DNA of 64,000 bases from Sphingomonas sp. Leaf22. Lineage in GTDB: Bacteria > Pseudomonadota > Alphaproteobacteria > Sphingomonadales > Sphingomonadaceae. The notes under the pieces were generated by a model that saw nothing but the letters and a program-made list of their open reading frames with translations, was not told the DNA's origin and did not search any database. The translations under genes were made by a program, and so were the position numbers. Below are positions 19,620 to 27,565 of this stretch, piece after piece. The stretch lies in NCBI RefSeq assembly GCF_001421715.1, contig NZ_LMKP01000041.1:89382-153381 (forward strand), in the 5' to 3' direction. Numbering within the stretch: the first letter of the stretch is position 1; each line of letters starts with the position of its first letter.

Positions 19620-21831
19620 CAAGGCTGGGAAAGACTGGCGCACCACTCCGGCGCGGCGACCTTCGTCGATCGGCGCGGCGCGAGCCGATCCCGATCCGCT
19701 CGAACCGCCGACGATGTCGCGCTCGCGTGTGCAGATCGCGGGCTCCTATGCGCCCGGCGTGCTGATGACGTGGGAAGGAGGCAAGGGAATCTGCCGCTCG
19801 GTCCCGCTGCCCAACGAGGCGAAGGACCTCAAGCCGACGACGATAGAGCTGATCTTCGAGAACCTGAACGACGCGGTGACGAACTGGCGCGACCGGGTGA
19901 TGAAGGTGCTGCCCGACGCGCTGCCGGAACTCGTCCTCGACACCCCGTTCCGTGATTCGAAGTCGGGCGAAGCCCGCGTGCAGCGGTCCGACTTCCAGAT
20001 GACCAGCCCCGACAAGGTCGGATACGTCCCCTATCCACTCCTCTACCGGTGCGGCATCTGCGGCTCCACCCGCGAGTTCGACAGCGTCGCTGACCAGGCA
20101 AGGCAGCCGCTGCCGAGGAAGTGCAACGGCCACGAAGCCCGCTGGACGCAGATTGACGTCGTCTACGCCCATTGGTCCGGCGACATCGAGCCGCTCAGTC
20201 CGTTCAACTACAACTTCGACCCGCAGACCGGCTCCGCGCGGCAGATCAGGATGTGCACCTGCGGGTCTTCCAGCTTCAAGCTGCGGAACGCTGCGCCCGT
20301 GTTCTCGGAATGGCGATACGTCTGCGAGGGCTGCGGCGAGACCAGGGCGCTGAAGAAGGCGAACCCCGACACGCTCGAGCGCCTGCAGATCCAGCAGAAC
20401 GACGGCGGCCGGCAGTTCCAGTGGATCGAGGTCAACATGCTCCCGGTATCATACCGGGCAAATTCAACCTTCTATGTCCAGCGCACCAGTTTCATCGTGT
20501 TCGAGGACAGCGCGGTCGTCGAGCTCATGACCCCGAAGCGGCGCGACGGCCTCGTCGCCAGACTGGCGCAGATACACGACATACCGTTCGCCGAGCCATC
20601 CGAGGACGAGATCCGCAAGGGCGTCGAGGCCCACCCGGCGCGCGCGGACGAATGGGACGAATACGAGACCTACGTGCGAATGGCGGAGAAGGCGGAGACC
20701 TCCGGCCGGGCCGACGCCGCCAAGCGGCACCGCGAGGCGGCGTCCGGCCTCCGCGAAGCGTGGTTCGCCGACGGCATCGCGGAACGCGGCCAGCTTGGCA
20801 GCCCCGCCGTCCTGCAGGCCATCGCAGTGCGCGAGGACTGGACGCGACGATACGACCCGATTCGGCTCACGATGCAGCACGACGCGTTCGTCCGCGAACA
20901 CATCGACCAGGCCATGGCGCGGCACGCGGCCGTGGACGTGATGAACCCGGACGTCGCGCTGACCGACGTCGTGAACGACCCGGTTCGGAAGGCCAGATAT
21001 CAGCAGACCGTCGGGTCTCTGCTCGGCCATCTCGGCATGCAGCGCCTGGTCCTGATCCGAGGACTGCCGATATGCGAATTTAGCTTCGGCTACACCCGCG
21101 TCTCCGCGACGCCGATCTACCAGCGGGAGCACAACGGCCAGCGCGTCGACATGCCCGTCCGGCTCAAGGCTTTCGACCAGCTGCCGATCGCCGACAACAA
21201 GCGCCCGGTCTATGTCACGCAACAGCTCAACGAGGCGCTATACTTCCGTTTGGACGAGGCTCGCGTCCTCCGCTGGCTGGAGGCAAACCAGATCGTCGAC
21301 GCGCCGGCCGACCATGCCGGACGGGCGTATCTCGAGCGCTACGCCGACTTCGGACCCTTTCTCGAGGAGTTCAAAGACCGCGAGGGCCAGGGCGGCTACC
21401 CGCGCACGCTGCCCGCCTACGTCTACCTGCTGCTCCACACGCTCTCCCACCAGATGATGCACTCGCTCGCCGACACGTCCGGCGTCGACCGCGACGGGAT
21501 CGGAGAGCACATATTCCCCGCCGACCTCTCCTTCGTGATCTACCGTAAGGGCATGACTCCAGACCTCGGCAACATATCCGCGATGTGGCGTAACTACGCT
21601 GAGGCGTTCCTCAAGCGCGCGCTTGACCCGAGGACGCTGCGCTGCGGATCGGGCAGCCTCTGCGACGCGCGCGGCGGCGCCTGCCCGGCGTGCGTCATGG
21701 TATCCGAGGTGAGCTGTATCGCCTCGAACCTGCTGCTGTCGCGCGCGGTTCTCAAGGGCGGCAAAGGACCCGAGTGGGAGCCGCGCACCGCGCCCAACCT
21801 CGTCGGCTTCTTCGATCCAAGCATCGCCTGA
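19612..21831 (+). CDS. drmB: DrmB, DUF1998 DISARM protein
   Basis: This 739-aa protein contains several zinc-ribbon-like Cys pairs: YRCGICGS (about residue 147), CTCGSSS and CEGCGE (about 220-245). The characteristic DUF1998 C-terminus is present, with clustered cysteines LRCGSGSLCDARGGACPACV followed by SCIASNLLLSRAVLKGG (about 677-715). DrmB is the established partner of the DrmA helicase. The first 35 residues are basic and proline-rich and may be disordered; a later start at the MSRSRVQIAG methionine (19714) is possible. The gene overlaps drmA by 8 nt and drmC by one base, showing strict co-translation. Confidence 0.9.
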   Translation: MADKAGKDWRTTPARRPSSIGAARADPDPLEPPTMSRSRVQIAGSYAPGVLMTWEGGKGICRSVPLPNEAKDLKPTTIELIFENLNDAVTNWRDRVMKVLPDALPELVLDTPFRDSKSGEARVQRSDFQMTSPDKVGYVPYPLLYRCGICGSTREFDSVADQARQPLPRKCNGHEARWTQIDVVYAHWSGDIEPLSPFNYNFDPQTGSARQIRMCTCGSSSFKLRNAAPVFSEWRYVCEGCGETRALKKANPDTLERLQIQQNDGGRQFQWIEVNMLPVSYRANSTFYVQRTSFIVFEDSAVVELMTPKRRDGLVARLAQIHDIPFAEPSEDEIRKGVEAHPARADEWDEYETYVRMAEKAETSGRADAAKRHREAASGLREAWFADGIAERGQLGSPAVLQAIAVREDWTRRYDPIRLTMQHDAFVREHIDQAMARHAAVDVMNPDVALTDVVNDPVRKARYQQTVGSLLGHLGMQRLVLIRGLPICEFSFGYTRVSATPIYQREHNGQRVDMPVRLKAFDQLPIADNKRPVYVTQQLNEALYFRLDEARVLRWLEANQIVDAPADHAGRAYLERYADFGPFLEEFKDREGQGGYPRTLPAYVYLLLHTLSHQMMHSLADTSGVDRDGIGEHIFPADLSFVIYRKGMTPDLGNISAMWRNYAEAFLKRALDPRTLRCGSGSLCDARGGACPACVMVSEVSCIASNLLLSRAVLKGGKGPEWEPRTAPNLVGFFDPSIA

Positions 21832-22376
21832 TGCCGCGGGAGGTTCTGGTGTCGCCCAAGGCGACCGCCCGGCTGGTGGTGACGATGCCGCCCGAGCCGA
21901 GCCGGCTTGCCAGCGCACTCGCGGCGGACATCGCCAGCGAATACGTGGCGCTCACGCACACCACCGACGCGTTCCAGCACATCGCTGGACTCGCGCGCGA
22001 ACGCTTCGCCATCATGATCCCCTACATCGACCGCATTGGGGCGGCCTGGGCTGCGGGCCTGTTCGAATCGACCACGGCGACGGAGCGCGTGCTTGTCCTC
22101 CGCGATGCGACGCAGCTTCTCGCCTGCGGGGCCGAAGGTAGGCGGGTCGAGGATCGCGCAACTCGGATCATCGATTACGGCGGCGCCGACGGCACTGGCG
22201 AGACGTTCCACGCGAAGATCGTCCTTGCCGACGGCGTCGCGGCCTATGTCGGGTCGGCCAACCTGCTGCGGCGATCGAAGACGACCAATCTCGAGTGCGG
22301 GATGCTGGTCGAGGGCCCGGCCGTCGCCGCCGTCAAGGTCCTGCTGGACGCCGTAACGTCCTTGGCGAAAGGTTGA
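21831..22376 (+). CDS. drmC: DrmC, phospholipase-D-fold DISARM protein
   Basis: This 181-aa protein starts at ATG 21831, sharing a base with the drmB stop. It holds a single PLD catalytic motif H-A-K-I-V-L-A-D (HxKx4D, about residue 127) followed by YVGSANLLRRS, so the active site would form in a dimer as in Nuc-type nucleases. DrmC is the PLD component of DISARM and is reported to be less essential than DrmA/DrmB in the systems studied. The protein is compact, lacking much N-terminal extension. It closes the operon; a short G+C hairpin (CGCCG/CGGCG) lies just downstream. Confidence 0.87.
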   Translation: MPREVLVSPKATARLVVTMPPEPSRLASALAADIASEYVALTHTTDAFQHIAGLARERFAIMIPYIDRIGAAWAAGLFESTTATERVLVLRDATQLLACGAEGRRVEDRATRIIDYGGADGTGETFHAKIVLADGVAAYVGSANLLRRSKTTNLECGMLVEGPAVAAVKVLLDAVTSLAKG

Positions 22377-23355
22377 TGCGCCGCCTGCGGCGAAAACGTC
22401 ATGGCCGGTCCGACGAAACGCTCCCTTCAGGGTGCGGCGACCACGCGGCGTCACTTGGCCTCGCAACTCGTCGATGCCGATCGTCGCGTCGACGGTCGCA
22501 AGCCTGCCCGTCAACGCGGCACACGAAGCAACAAATACATGCAACCGAGCCGCGAACACTCCCCGGCGGCCGCACCGACTAGCGTCGCAGTGCCACGGAT
22601 GCGGAAGAGGCGCCCACCGTGACGGGTCATTGAAGGAAAGTATTAAGCGCGCTGTGATCGGCAGCCGGAGCGCTGCGCCCGATCATGCTCGTAGACTCTC
22701 GGCAGGCGATAGAGCCCTTTCCCCGCCAAATAAACGAACGGCCGTTTACGCCACCCGCCAGTCCAAAGCGGACAGTCCGCTCACCACCAATCTGGAGCAT
22801 TCCGGTTGGGGGTCGAGCTGCGCTGAGCTAGCCATCGTTCCGCTTTAGAAGGGGCGACACTCGTACATTCTCTTCGCGGTCCGTGAGGCACAATAGCCTG
22901 CCGTTCCGGGTATCAAGGTTACTCAGCGTTTCGGCAATCCTGCGGTCGATGTCGGCTTGGAGCGCCTGGTTGGGACATTGGCAAATGTCGTCCAATTCCG
23001 GCTCCACCATAGATGACATCATTCCCGCCGGTCCGTCCTTTGATCGCTTCTGTCCAAAGCGCTTCGTTACCGCACCCGGTATCGCCGCCGTGAGGTGCCG
23101 ACAGGTAGATCGAAAGCTGCGGATGTCTCCAACATTCCGTTGCTAGTGAACGTACGTAGCAGCTTTCCGTACTAGTAATCGATAATAACTGTTCCTCTAC
23201 AATGACTTAGCGCTGCTCATAACAGCGTGATGTGTGCTTCCTAGAACCCTATAAACGACCGAATTTAGTGTCCGGCCCCTTGCGTGCCAATCTTGCTGGA
23301 ACCTCACCTTTCGCTAGGGCATGGAACCGGACTGCGATCCGGAAGTGCGTCGCTC
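22377..23355. other. Gene-poor spacer after the DISARM operon
   Basis: Nearly 1 kb without a convincing gene. The plus-strand ORFs here have poor codon character. The only candidate is the small minus-strand ORF at 22828-23022, listed separately. AT content rises around 23130-23300, where multiple stops occur in every frame, as expected for a junction between acquired segments. Confidence 0.5.
22828..23022 (-). CDS. Possible small protein (uncertain)
   Basis: This 64-aa ORF may instead begin at the internal Met at 23010. It contains a plausible helical stretch (QADIDRRIAETLSNLD). A weak AAAGGA lies about 14 nt before the first ATG. No family is recognised and no neighbour supports it, so it may be chance. 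Confidence 0.3.
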   Translation of the reverse strand: MMSSMVEPELDDICQCPNQALQADIDRRIAETLSNLDTRNGRLLCLTDREENVRVSPLLKRNDG

Positions 23356-23520
23356 CTACTGGGCGCGCTCCACCGAACCTTTCAAACCTGCAGCGATAAG
23401 CAGCCGGATGGCTTCGGCTCGGGTAGGAACCCGGTTCTCAAATCGCCAATCATCTATTGCCTTGGCCTCAGACCGCGTCACCATAACTGGCAAGCGGACA
23501 TCCTTAGGTTCATCGCTCAT
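23356..23520 (-). CDS. 54-aa putative ribbon-helix-helix DNA-binding protein
   Basis: The sequence MSDEPKDVRLPVMVTRSE, then IDDWRFENRVPTRAEAIRLL, follows the short beta-strand plus two-helix plan of ribbon-helix-helix repressors. A very similar small protein type (…IDDWRF.N….TRAEAIR.L) is widespread in alphaproteobacteria. ATG 23520 is chosen because the upstream in-frame ATG at 23553 falls inside a perfect palindrome (23539-23555) that is more likely an operator. It is divergently transcribed from 23675-24783 and probably represses both directions. Confidence 0.78.
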   Translation of the reverse strand: MSDEPKDVRLPVMVTRSEAKAIDDWRFENRVPTRAEAIRLLIAAGLKGSVERAQ

Positions 23521-23538
23521 AGCCGGCGACTTACCAAA

Positions 23539-23555
23539 TTGTGCATTTTGCACAA
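23539..23555. promoter_or_regulatory. Palindromic operator, proximal copy
   Basis: TTGTGCA-TTT-TGCACAA is a perfect 7-3-7 inverted repeat, 19 bp upstream of the ribbon-helix-helix gene. The identical half-sites recur at 23598-23614, with centres 59 bp apart. It is probably the autoregulatory site of the 54-aa protein or the target of a phage-like repressor. Confidence 0.7.
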
Positions 23556-23560
23556 GTGCC

Positions 23561-23588
23561 TTGACGGACCACTTTAAGTGGCTAGGTA
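23561..23588 (+). promoter_or_regulatory. Putative rightward promoter between the twin operators
   Basis: TTGACG (23561-23566) and TAGGTA (23583-23588), spaced by 16 bp, lie exactly between the two palindromes. A third perfect palindrome, CCACTT-T-AAGTGG (23569-23581), occupies the spacer. Bound repressor at the flanking sites would block it. Confidence 0.4.
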
Positions 23589-23596
23589 TCCATTCA

Positions 23597-23615
23597 CTTG
23601 TGCAATTTGCACAAG
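23597..23615. promoter_or_regulatory. Palindromic operator, distal copy
   Basis: CTTGTGCAA-T-TTGCACAAG is a perfect 9-1-9 inverted repeat containing the same TTGTGCA/TGCACAA half-sites as 23539-23555. It lies 59 bp before the gene at 23675, downstream of the putative -10 element. Confidence 0.7.
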
Positions 23616-23674
23616 CGGCGCAACCGTGTGTTGTAGCAGACGGCTGCGCCTAACCAGTTCCAAGGACCTAACCC

Positions 23675-23947
23675 ATGGCACAGGCTGCTGATTCGAATAC
23701 CCGGCGTTCCGTGAACGAGGAAGGCCATTACGCGATCACCGAGAATGAGTTCATGAACCTAACGCTAGTTCGCGATGCGCTGGCTGGCGTCGCGGAACTC
23801 GCCTTCGACGGTCGTCTTGAACGCGCCACCGAGACCCCCGAGATCACCTGCCACAACCTTTCCGCGCTGATGCTGGTTATTAGCGATCGGTTGGGCACAA
23901 TGCTGGACGGCATGACCTTCTCCCACGGCCGACGCATCAGTTCGTGA
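23675..23947 (+). CDS. Hypothetical protein of the phage-like module
   Basis: This 90-aa protein has no recognised domain. It is mostly helical (NEFMNLTLVRDALAGVAELAFDGR, LSALMLVISDRLGTMLDG), soluble and slightly acidic. Its ATG follows the twin-operator region by 59 bp and its stop is 17 bp before the antirepressor ATG. The two genes are therefore probably co-transcribed and controlled by the divergent 54-aa DNA-binding protein. Such small proteins commonly precede antirepressor genes in alphaproteobacterial accessory modules; its function is unknown. Confidence 0.65.
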   Translation: MAQAADSNTRRSVNEEGHYAITENEFMNLTLVRDALAGVAELAFDGRLERATETPEITCHNLSALMLVISDRLGTMLDGMTFSHGRRISS

Positions 23948-23964
23948 ACGGGGGAGTTGGAGCG

Positions 23965-24783
23965 ATGGCTACCAGTATCGAACTCGTACCGTTCGAGAGT
24001 CACCAGATCACGACCGTACGGGCTGACGCCGACGTATTCGTCGTAATGAAGCCAATCGTCTCGGCGCTCGGGCTTGATTGGAACGGGCAATATCAGCGCA
24101 TTAATCGTCATCCGGCGCTCAAAGAGGGCATGTGCATTACACACGTTCCCTCAACCGGCGGCGAGCAAGAGGCGGTCACCCTTAAACTGGAGCAATTTCA
24201 GGGCTGGCTAGTCACATTGCACCCGGAACGGGTCCGGGACGCTCTCAAGCGTGAATTGATCCTTTCGTATCAGCGCCGCGCATTCCGGGTGTTGTTCGAT
24301 CACTTCCACGGCGCTGCCCAACTACCGGCCGCGATGCCGATCCAGTCACGCATCGCGATCCAGAACCAGGTCCTACGGCTGACCGCGAGGCTGCAGCACA
24401 CTCGCAACCGCACTGAACGCCGTGTCATCCATGCGATGATCGGCGACCTGTGTCGTGACATCGGCATGGCACCGCCGGCAATGAACGATTTGGGCTTCGA
24501 CGCCCCGCATCCCTCTGACGCGGTTGCGCCTTTTTGGGCAGGAATCGCCGAGTTGAAGCGACGCGGCGTCGTCTTCAACCACAGCCGGACCAGCGGCCTG
24601 CTGGCCATCAACCGCACCGCGCTCGCTGAGGAGTTCAAGCGGGCAGGCATCACGCTGAAGGTCGACTCGCGGCTCGGTCGGGCGCTGCGGGCAAGCGACC
24701 CGCGCTACATCGCAGCGAAGACGGTCAACAGTCGCCTGACCGGCGGCGGCATCCATTGCTGGGTCTTCACCGACACCGACTGA
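23965..24783 (+). CDS. Phage antirepressor N-terminal domain protein (P22_AR_N type)
   Basis: This 272-aa protein is chosen to start at ATG 23965, which has a GGGGAG/GGAG ribosome-binding region; a GTG at 23944 is less likely. The N-terminal 110 residues (VPFESHQITTVRADADVFVVMKPIV, GLDWNGQYQRI, LEQFQGWL, LKRELILSYQRRAFRVL) match the P22 antirepressor N-terminal domain, known to counteract phage repressors. The C-terminal part (…LLAINRTALAEEFKRAGI…, …RLTGGGIHCWVF) is not the P22 partner domain and I do not recognise it firmly. No phage structural genes are nearby, so it is a stand-alone or island-borne regulator. Confidence 0.82.
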   Translation: MATSIELVPFESHQITTVRADADVFVVMKPIVSALGLDWNGQYQRINRHPALKEGMCITHVPSTGGEQEAVTLKLEQFQGWLVTLHPERVRDALKRELILSYQRRAFRVLFDHFHGAAQLPAAMPIQSRIAIQNQVLRLTARLQHTRNRTERRVIHAMIGDLCRDIGMAPPAMNDLGFDAPHPSDAVAPFWAGIAELKRRGVVFNHSRTSGLLAINRTALAEEFKRAGITLKVDSRLGRALRASDPRYIAAKTVNSRLTGGGIHCWVFTDTD

Positions 24784-24815
24784 GCTTTGCCCCTACGGGC
24801 GAACGGAGTACAGGC

Positions 24816-24850
24816 AAGGGCCGGGACGCGGATGCGCGCTCCGGCCCTTC
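24816..24850 (+). terminator. Probable terminator after the antirepressor gene
   Basis: AAGGGCCGG (24816-24824) and CCGGCCCTT (24841-24849) form a perfect 9-bp stem with a 16-nt loop, 32 bp after the stop. The following T tract is weak (TTCTG), so efficiency is uncertain. Confidence 0.55.
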
Positions 24851-25628
24851 TGCTGTGCGCTGTTGCCGCCAGCCAAGGACGAGCCTCGCTGCCGGAAACA
24901 CGGCTTGGGAGGGGGGTCGGGAAAAGTCTTATCTCCTTTATCCCCCGGTTTGATCCCCTGAAAAACGGCGGAAATCCGCCATTTTCGATGTAACACGCTC
25001 GGCGTTATCGCTTCCTACATGCCCCCGGCAAAAACACTTATCCCACTGTAAAGGAACGATATTTTCAAACCAAAATATTCGAATCTAAGTCTATTATCAG
25101 TAACGATGGGATAAGCGTCTTTGTAACGTCTCAAGTCATTGAGATTGCACGACTGTTCGAGAGATAAGAAGTTTCCCGCCTCCCCCCTGACTACTAAACC
25201 ACCCTGCCAAACGCGCACGATATGGACGCTTTCGGGCGCTCGCTCACCGATTTTCGCTGGCGATCGCGCGCCGGGTTTGGCGCTACCGGACGCGTTCGCA
25301 CGGGCAGTCGCCGGCACCTCGTCCAGCTGCGTCGATCTGCGTCGCGAGTGCGACCAAGAATGGCGGCATTTCGCCCAGCTTTCCCGCCGGTTTCGCTAGG
25401 GACGCTGCATGCGTCGAAAGCGCCACGAAAAGCGCGCGGGCGAGGCGGGGGGAAAAGCGTGTAATCCGGGGTCGCAACGCGGACGCGACTTGCGGCCGTC
25501 GACCGATCTACGACCACGCGGCGGCTCTGGCTCGAGGCGGGGTGGTAGGGTGCAGCCAGCTGGCCAAACAACCCGCAGCCCCGACGCCAATAAGGACGCC
25601 TGAGTCGGGTCCTCTCCCCTGCCCTGCC
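24851..25628. other. AT-richer non-coding region with inverted repeats
   Basis: No convincing gene. A second hairpin (GGCGGA-AA-TCCGCC, 24967-24980, followed by ATTTT) could be another rightward terminator. Around 25030-25150 the base composition falls well below that of the neighbours and contains nested inverted repeats (separate entry). From 25200 to 25628 the sequence is GC-rich again without features I can support. Confidence 0.45.
25037..25115. repeat. Nested inverted repeats in an AT-rich segment
   Basis: Outer arms CTTATCCCA (25037-25045) and TGGGATAAG (25107-25115) enclose inner arms ATATTTT (25059-25065) and AAAATAT (25072-25078). The arms are perfect, but the material between outer and inner arms is unequal in length (13 versus 28 nt). 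The structure resembles a recombination or replication-protein site more than a terminator. Confidence 0.5.
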
Positions 25629-26114
25629 TCATCCGATGAGAAGCGACGCCAAAGTGACAGGACGGAAATCTCGAGCGTCGACGCCCACGTCGAACTGCCG
25701 CAGCATTCGCGTCAAGCGACCGTGACTGTGGCCGTGAAGATTGATCGAACGTCGATGCTGGCCGTTCCAGCTTCGGAAGGGATAGTGGCAGAGAACCACC
25801 GCCGTCCCATCCAGTGACAATTCTGTGTAGTCCGCAACACTCGACCAGCCCGCCGCTTCCCCGGTAGCGACCGGGTCGTTGTTCCCGCGAATGAGGTGCT
25901 TCTTGCCATATAGCGCCGACAGGATTCCCGACACGTCCTGCGGACGCCGTGCAACGTCACCGAGGTGCCAGACCTCGTCGTCCGGCGTGACAGTTGCGTT
26001 CCACCTGGAAACCAACTCACGGTCCATATCCGCAACGGTCGCGAACGGCCGCTTGTGGATGTTAAGCGTGCGATGATCCCCAAAGTGCGTGTCCGACGTG
26101 AAGAAGACAGCCAC
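25629..26114 (-). CDS. Calcineurin-like metallophosphoesterase
   Basis: This protein of about 161 aa shows the metallophosphoesterase signature in order: FFTSDTHFGD (D-x-H), WHLGDVA (GD), IRGNND (GNxD), LCHYPF (H) and LHGHSHG (GHxH). All metal ligands are present. The frame is open far upstream, but that part overlaps the aldo/keto reductase; GTG 26114, five bases after the reductase stop, gives a compact protein beginning V-A-V-F-F-T-S-D-T-H. The group (ligase-associated/YfcE-like phosphoesterases) hydrolyses phosphodiesters or phosphoproteins; the substrate is unknown. It probably forms a minus-strand operon with the reductase. Confidence 0.82.
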   Translation of the reverse strand: MAVFFTSDTHFGDHRTLNIHKRPFATVADMDRELVSRWNATVTPDDEVWHLGDVARRPQDVSGILSALYGKKHLIRGNNDPVATGEAAGWSSVADYTELSLDGTAVVLCHYPFRSWNGQHRRSINLHGHSHGRLTRMLRQFDVGVDARDFRPVTLASLLIG

Positions 26115-26119
26115 GGCCG

Positions 26120-26950
26120 CTACAGCATTTCGAGTGGGCACCGGCCGAGTGGCCGAGCGAACGCTTGCTCGAGGGCGGCGAGGTTCTCCTCTGACAGATG
26201 AAGGTCCGCCGCCTGTCGGTTCTCCCGCACATGCTCGACCGTCCCAGCTTTCGGAATTGCGATCACATCGCCGCTTCGCATCGTCCACGCGAGCGCGACC
26301 TGAGCTGGCGTCGCGCCGGCGCTTTCCGCAATCTGCCGCAGCGTCGGATCATCCAGCAGCCGACCCTGCTCGACTGGACTATATGCCATCACTGGGATGC
26401 CCTGTTCCACGAGCCAAGGTATGAGGTCGTGCTCAGGAGCTCGGCGACTCAGATTGTACAGGATCTGGTTCACGGCGCACTCCCCGCCCCCTGCGTCGAT
26501 CAGCTCCTGCATATCGTCGACATCGAGGTTGCTGACGCCCCATTGTCGGATCTTGCCAGCGGACTTCAGCGCGTTCATCGCCTCGACCGTCTCGTGCAAC
26601 GGCACCGATCCGCGCCAATGGAGCAAGTACAAATCTAGGCGGTCCGTCCCCAGGCGTTGCAGGCTCGCTTCGCAGGCCGCCTGCAAGCGATGCCGGGAAG
26701 CATTCTGTGGGTAGGCCTTGCTCACTAGAAAAAGTTCGTCCCGCACAGCCCCGAGCGCCTCACCGACAAGCACCTCGGCCGCACCGTCGCCGTACATCTC
26801 GGCGGTATCGATCAGCGTCATACCGAGCTCAACGCCGGCGCGCAGTGCTGCGATCTCATGATCGCGGCGATCGGCCTGCTCTGCCATCATCCACGTGCCC
26901 TGCCCCAGCGAAGGTACGGCCTCGCCCGATGGTAGTCGAACATTTCGCAT
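26120..26950 (-). CDS. Aldo/keto reductase
   Basis: This 276-aa (alpha/beta)8 NADPH-dependent reductase shows LGQGTWMM at the N-terminus, MTLIDTAEMYG (catalytic Asp and Tyr), FLVSKAYP (Lys), YLLHWRGS (His), IRQWGVSNLDVDDM, and a C-terminal cofactor region AIPKAGTVEHVREN. ATG 26950 has an upstream AAAGGA at good spacing; the longer frame to 27112 lacks this. It is divergent from the ars operon with about 270 bp between. Such AKRs reduce small aldehydes or ketoacids; the sequence does not fix a substrate. Confidence 0.9.
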   Translation of the reverse strand: MRNVRLPSGEAVPSLGQGTWMMAEQADRRDHEIAALRAGVELGMTLIDTAEMYGDGAAEVLVGEALGAVRDELFLVSKAYPQNASRHRLQAACEASLQRLGTDRLDLYLLHWRGSVPLHETVEAMNALKSAGKIRQWGVSNLDVDDMQELIDAGGGECAVNQILYNLSRRAPEHDLIPWLVEQGIPVMAYSPVEQGRLLDDPTLRQIAESAGATPAQVALAWTMRSGDVIAIPKAGTVEHVRENRQAADLHLSEENLAALEQAFARPLGRCPLEML

Positions 26951-27201
26951 GGCGGATCCTTTCCCGGATAAAGGTGATAGCAAACGGGCGGGCGCGCGGG
27001 AGGATGCGTCGCCTAGTGGCAGAACGCAGAAAGTCCAAGTGCGAGAACGCCAAGGGCAATAGCCGACGCAGCGCGGCACAGCCTTTCCCAGGAACGACGC
27101 TGGAACGATCATGCATCAGCCTTCTTGAAACCTTTCTTCGCACGAATTGTGAGAGCCATTGTCCGCCGCGACCCGGCCGAAAGGGGGTAGCCCAAGATTG
27201 A

Positions 27202-27221
27202 ATATCGTCTATGCTGGATAT
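27202..27221. promoter_or_regulatory. Possible ArsR operator
   Basis: ATATC-N10-GATAT is an inverted repeat immediately before the arsR ATG (27222), in the position expected for autoregulation. It is short and identified by eye. Confidence 0.4.
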
Positions 27222-27554
27222 ATGGAAAACGATGTAGCAATTGCCGCGCTGGGCGCTTTGGCACAAGGAACACGCCTGGATGTGTTTCGCCTGCTGGTCC
27301 GTCACGAACCTGCCGGCCTCGCCGCAGGCGAAATCGCCCGTCAACTCGACGTGCCGCAAAACACCATGTCGGCGCACCTCGGCATCCTCGCCCGCGCCGG
27401 CCTGGTCCGCTCCGAACGCCATAGTCGTTCGATCATCTACCGTGCCGACCTGAACAGCCTGCGCGCGCTGACGCTGTTCCTCGTGAAGGACTGTTGCGCG
27501 GGCAATGCGGAAGTCTGCGCGCCGCTGATCGCCGAACTCACCCCCTGCTGCTGA
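27222..27554 (+). CDS. arsR: ArsR-family arsenical repressor
   Basis: This 110-aa winged helix protein reads LGALAQGTRLDVFRLLVRHEP, then AGEIARQLDVPQNTMSAHLGILARAGLV as the recognition region. Cysteine pairs sit near the C-terminus (KDCCAGNAEVC and …TPCC), suitable for trivalent arsenic or antimony sensing in the style of C-terminal-Cys ArsR proteins. ATG 27222 is preferred to the upstream frame because the family starts this way. It is the first gene of arsR-arsC-arsB-arsH and would be released by As(III). Confidence 0.9.
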   Translation: MENDVAIAALGALAQGTRLDVFRLLVRHEPAGLAAGEIARQLDVPQNTMSAHLGILARAGLVRSERHSRSIIYRADLNSLRALTLFLVKDCCAGNAEVCAPLIAELTPCC

Positions 27555-27565
27555 AAGGAAGCCCC

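Noticed and set aside
22377..22850. Plus-strand ORFs after drmC
   Set aside because: Low-complexity Arg/Pro/Ser content, no ribosome-binding sites and no domain pattern; treated as non-coding.
25015..25317. 100-aa minus-strand ORF
   Set aside because: It spans the AT-rich inverted-repeat block, has mixed composition along its length and no ribosome-binding site or recognisable fold.
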